This document shows, piece by piece, positions 61,794 through 64,000 of a stretch of DNA of 64,000 nucleotides. The position numbers were made by a program, and so were the translations under genes. The stretch covers positions 1,798,001-1,862,000 of the forward strand of contig NZ_CP075524.1 of assembly GCF_025808395.1 (NCBI RefSeq). The letters run 5' to 3'. The stretch is from Microcella sp. Its GTDB lineage: Bacteria > Actinomycetota > Actinomycetes > Actinomycetales > Microbacteriaceae. A model generated the notes under the pieces. It searched no databases and was not told where the DNA came from. It saw only the letters and a list, made by a program, of their open reading frames with translations. The number at the start of each line of letters is the position of its first letter. Position 1 is the stretch's first letter.

Positions 61794-64000
61794 GATCGGC
61801 TGGCCAGGACGAGTTCGTCAACTACCTGAACCGCAACTTCGTGGGCCCACGGGACGGAGACGACGAACTCCTCGCGTCAAACCCGGTCTATGCGTACCTG
61901 ACAGGAATGCTCTTTCCGACTGAAGTCGGAGAGGGTCTCGCGCCTGAGACGCTCGATGAAGACCTCAGCCCCGACGAAGCGGGGGTCGAGGACGACATTG
62001 ACCCGGAGTTCCCTGACGAAGAGGATCACGACCAGGACGACATCGGGAACCTTACTGCCGCCTCGGGGTGGACACCGTCTTCAATGGGCCTGTCTTTTAT
62101 GCATGACGCTCCCGAGCTAGTCGTCAGCGTTCGAGGCGCTTCATACAACCGAGAAGAAGAAGGGCACGAACAGTCTGCCGACGGCACGGAAGGGCGTTGG
62201 CGTCGTACGGCGCTCGAAGAGCAGTCCGTGATTATCGCCGCGGGAACCAGTGGCAAAGAGACGATCTGGGGAGGTCGGGCTCGATTGCAGTGGCGTTCGA
62301 GGACGGGCAAGCATGCGGAGATCGTCACCGTCTCGCTCTCGAACACTGCGCAAGTGCCACTTGGCCGAGCGAAGAAGGATGTAGAAGAAGTCCTCTTCCA
62401 GTGTGGATACGACGTCGAGGCGGTTGGGGGTGTCATTGAGCCGTACCCAGGAGATGTCGTCGTGAACGCGACGCCGGAGGACCGCGAACTCGAGTACCGA
62501 TTCCGGAATCACCTCAGCTATGCCATCGGGCACGGGGTCGCTGCGGACTGGACCGATGACCTGCCAGTCACACGAATCTCAACAGACTCTCTGCCGTCCG
62601 AGACAGTGCCTCGGGTGAAGCCACGTGAAGCTTCGAGCGACGCTCTACGAATGTCCTGGTTGGCAGACCGTAGCCTGCAATCGAGAGTCCTCACGGATGC
62701 ACTTTCCGTGTTCGTAGCTGAGTACGAAGGATGGGTGTCCGATCGGAAGGCAGAAGCTGAGTCAGCGGGCAAGCACCGCGAAGTCGCCCGTGAGCTCGTC
62801 CATCGGATGGAGCAGGCAACCATCCGTATGCGTGAGGGCATTCTCCTCATAGAGAACGAAGGGTTGATTCGCGAAGCCTTCCAACTCGCCAACACCGCGA
62901 TGAGGCTGCAAAGCACTAGGGGAATCGAGCCGCCTCCGGAGAAGGAACCCGCCTGGCGACCCTTCCAGCTAGCCTTCATCCTCATGGCGTTGGCCTCAAC
63001 AGCCGAGGAGGACCATCACGATCGCGAGCTCGTCGATCTGATTTGGTTCCCCACGGGCGGCGGAAAGACCGAGGCCTACCTTGGCCTTGCCGCGTTCGAG
63101 ATGATTCGACGCCGGCTGGTGGACGGCTTGGCTGGCGGAGGAACCGCAGTAATCACGCGATACACGATGCGCCTGCTGACAGCCCAGCAGTTCCAGCGGG
63201 CGGCACGGCTCGTCTGCGCCCTGGAACTACTACGACGGAATGGCACGCTACCTTCGCACACGCCGCAATTCAGCATCGGGCTGCTCTTGGGTGGCACTAC
63301 TACTCCCAACGACTACAAGGCGGCGGAACGCATCCTGACAGAAGCGCGAGGACAACTCAGTCCGAGCAACCCATTCCAGGTTCGTACCTGTCCGTGGTGC
63401 GATACGCAGCTGATGCCCGAACGGAGATCCCTGAGGGATGACGCATATGGCTTCCGCGCGACAGGGAGAAGTTTCACGATCAACTGCGTGAATAAGTATT
63501 GCGAGTTCCACGCCTTCTTGCCCATGCAGGTCGTCGATGAGGGAATCTTCCAGAACCCCCCGACAATCGTGGTCGCTACGGTCGATAAGTTCGCGCGCTT
63601 GGCTTGGATTCCTAGTGGCGGTTCCATCTTCGGACTCAGTGGCTCTCCGTTCAACCCGCCCTCCCTCGTGATCCAGGACGAGCTTCACCTGATTTCTGGC
63701 CCGCTTGGCACGATCGTCGGAATCTATGAGGCTGCAATCCACGCACTTCTCAAGTGGCGTGGACGCTCTCCCAAGATCGTGGCTTCCACCGCAACAATTC
63801 GCTCGGCAAACGAGCAGGTTCGGGGCCTCATGGCCTCGAGAGTGGATGTCTTTCCGCCGAGTGGCTTGGACGCTGACGACAACTACTTCGCCGAACTGGA
63901 TCGAGAGGGGCCCGGACGCCTCTACGTTGGCATCTTGCCGCAGGCATTCGCGCCTGCCTGGGCGATCGGTCAAGCCGCCGGCCGACTCATGGCAGCGCCC
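61790..64000 (+). CDS. DrmA-like DISARM helicase (3' end outside window)
   Basis: The gene starts at GTG 61790, overlapping the preceding stop (GTGA), and 737 residues are visible to the window edge without a stop. The N-terminus reads DEFVNYLNRNFVGPRDGDDELL, then NPVYAYLTGMLFP. The nucleotide-binding motif is VDLIWFPTGGGKTEAYLGLA near residue 420, and the second motif is VIQDELHLISGPLG near residue 630. Between them lies a C4 zinc-ribbon-like insert (CPWC near 533, CVNKYC near 566). PTGGGKTEAY and QDELHLISGPLG are the hallmarks of DrmA helicases. Its C-terminus and any drmB/drmC partners lie to the right. Confidence 0.85.
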   Translation, partial: MRSAGQDEFVNYLNRNFVGPRDGDDELLASNPVYAYLTGMLFPTEVGEGLAPETLDEDLSPDEAGVEDDIDPEFPDEEDHDQDDIGNLTAASGWTPSSMGLSFMHDAPELVVSVRGASYNREEEGHEQSADGTEGRWRRTALEEQSVIIAAGTSGKETIWGGRARLQWRSRTGKHAEIVTVSLSNTAQVPLGRAKKDVEEVLFQCGYDVEAVGGVIEPYPGDVVVNATPEDRELEYRFRNHLSYAIGHGVAADWTDDLPVTRISTDSLPSETVPRVKPREASSDALRMSWLADRSLQSRVLTDALSVFVAEYEGWVSDRKAEAESAGKHREVARELVHRMEQATIRMREGILLIENEGLIREAFQLANTAMRLQSTRGIEPPPEKEPAWRPFQLAFILMALASTAEEDHHDRELVDLIWFPTGGGKTEAYLGLAAFEMIRRRLVDGLAGGGTAVITRYTMRLLTAQQFQRAARLVCALELLRRNGTLPSHTPQFSIGLLLGGTTTPNDYKAAERILTEARGQLSPSNPFQVRTCPWCDTQLMPERRSLRDDAYGFRATGRSFTINCVNKYCEFHAFLPMQVVDEGIFQNPPTIVVATVDKFARLAWIPSGGSIFGLSGSPFNPPSLVIQDELHLISGPLGTIVGIYEAAIHALLKWRGRSPKIVASTATIRSANEQVRGLMASRVDVFPPSGLDADDNYFAELDREGPGRLYVGILPQAFAPAWAIGQAAGRLMAAP

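Larger units (their letters stand above)
55530..64000. other. Candidate DISARM-like defence island
   Basis: The block comprises an Mrr_N-like protein, a C5 methylase, a giant ATPase-helicase and a DrmA-like helicase. The last two are translationally coupled; the methylase is divergent. The sequence looks less GC-rich than the core, lacks the core's GGATGCTC octamer, and follows a tRNA gene and two broken genes. This is the typical look of a transferred defence island. Its right end is not in the window. Confidence 0.75.

Noticed and set aside
55838..64000. BREX, Druantia or classical type I restriction system
   Set aside because: No PglZ, BrxL, HsdR/S or HsdM-type genes are visible. Druantia also uses a methylase and a large helicase, but the PTGGGKTEAY/QDELHLISGPLG motifs fit DrmA better. 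Druantia stays a weaker alternative until the right flank is seen.

Overview
This window is a stretch of chromosome from a high-GC actinobacterium, most likely a member of the Microbacteriaceae. The evidence is the GC-rich codon use with many GTG starts and ATGA/GTGA start-stop overlaps, the split menaquinone gene set (menD, menA, menE, menB, menC), System II cytochrome c maturation (resA, ccdA, resB, ccsB), a short archaeal-type AspRS, and actinobacterial hypothetical families such as DUF3180, DUF4229 and bacterial PH-domain pairs. The species cannot be named from the sequence alone.

Layout. 1-11.4 kb: respiratory-quinone region (menD running off the left edge, menA, menE, menB, menC). A thioredoxin-lipoprotein/CcdA pair, a two-component system and a serine hydrolase with a divergent TetR regulator are interspersed. 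11.4-19.5 kb: a lipoprotein, a peptidoglycan-binding-repeat protein, the cytochrome c maturation genes with a DsbA-like protein, a histidine phosphatase and aspS. 19.6-27.2 kb: small metabolic and detoxification genes (MhqO/MhqD-like pair, RraA-like, nucleoside hydrolase, glutathione peroxidase, an IPNS-like oxygenase behind a cysteine-rich leader peptide, a WYL regulator). 27.3-37.8 kb: tRNA-Ser, radA, argA-type acetyltransferase, clpC with a ClgR-type box, pirin, glutaminase. 37.8-50 kb: a long leftward block of lysS, panC, PH-domain genes, folK-folB-folP-folE, ftsH, hpt and tilS, then ppa on the other strand. 50.4-53.7 kb: two cell-wall hydrolases sharing a paralogous coiled-coil domain, then tRNA-Glu, tRNA-Asp and tRNA-Phe.

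From tRNA-Phe onward the sequence changes character. A decayed multi-frameshift gene and a 3' remnant of katG lie in 53.8-55.4 kb. They are followed by a candidate defence island from 55.5 kb to the right edge: a small winged-helix (Mrr_N-like) protein, a 5-cytosine DNA methyltransferase, a 1569-residue protein joining a sacsin/Hsp90-type ATPase domain to an SF2 helicase, and a DrmA-like helicase cut off by the window end. The methylase plus DrmA-like helicase suggests a DISARM-family system. The ATPase-helicase fusion is not a standard named DISARM component and is the best candidate here for something undescribed.

Other notable signals are: an 11-codon Cys-rich, probably leaderless, leader ORF with an attenuator-like hairpin; a dispersed family of long palindromes in intergenic regions; and an octamer (GGATGCTC/GAGCATCC) that recurs about 25 times in the core but was not seen in the island. 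All family assignments were made by reading translated motifs; no database search was run.
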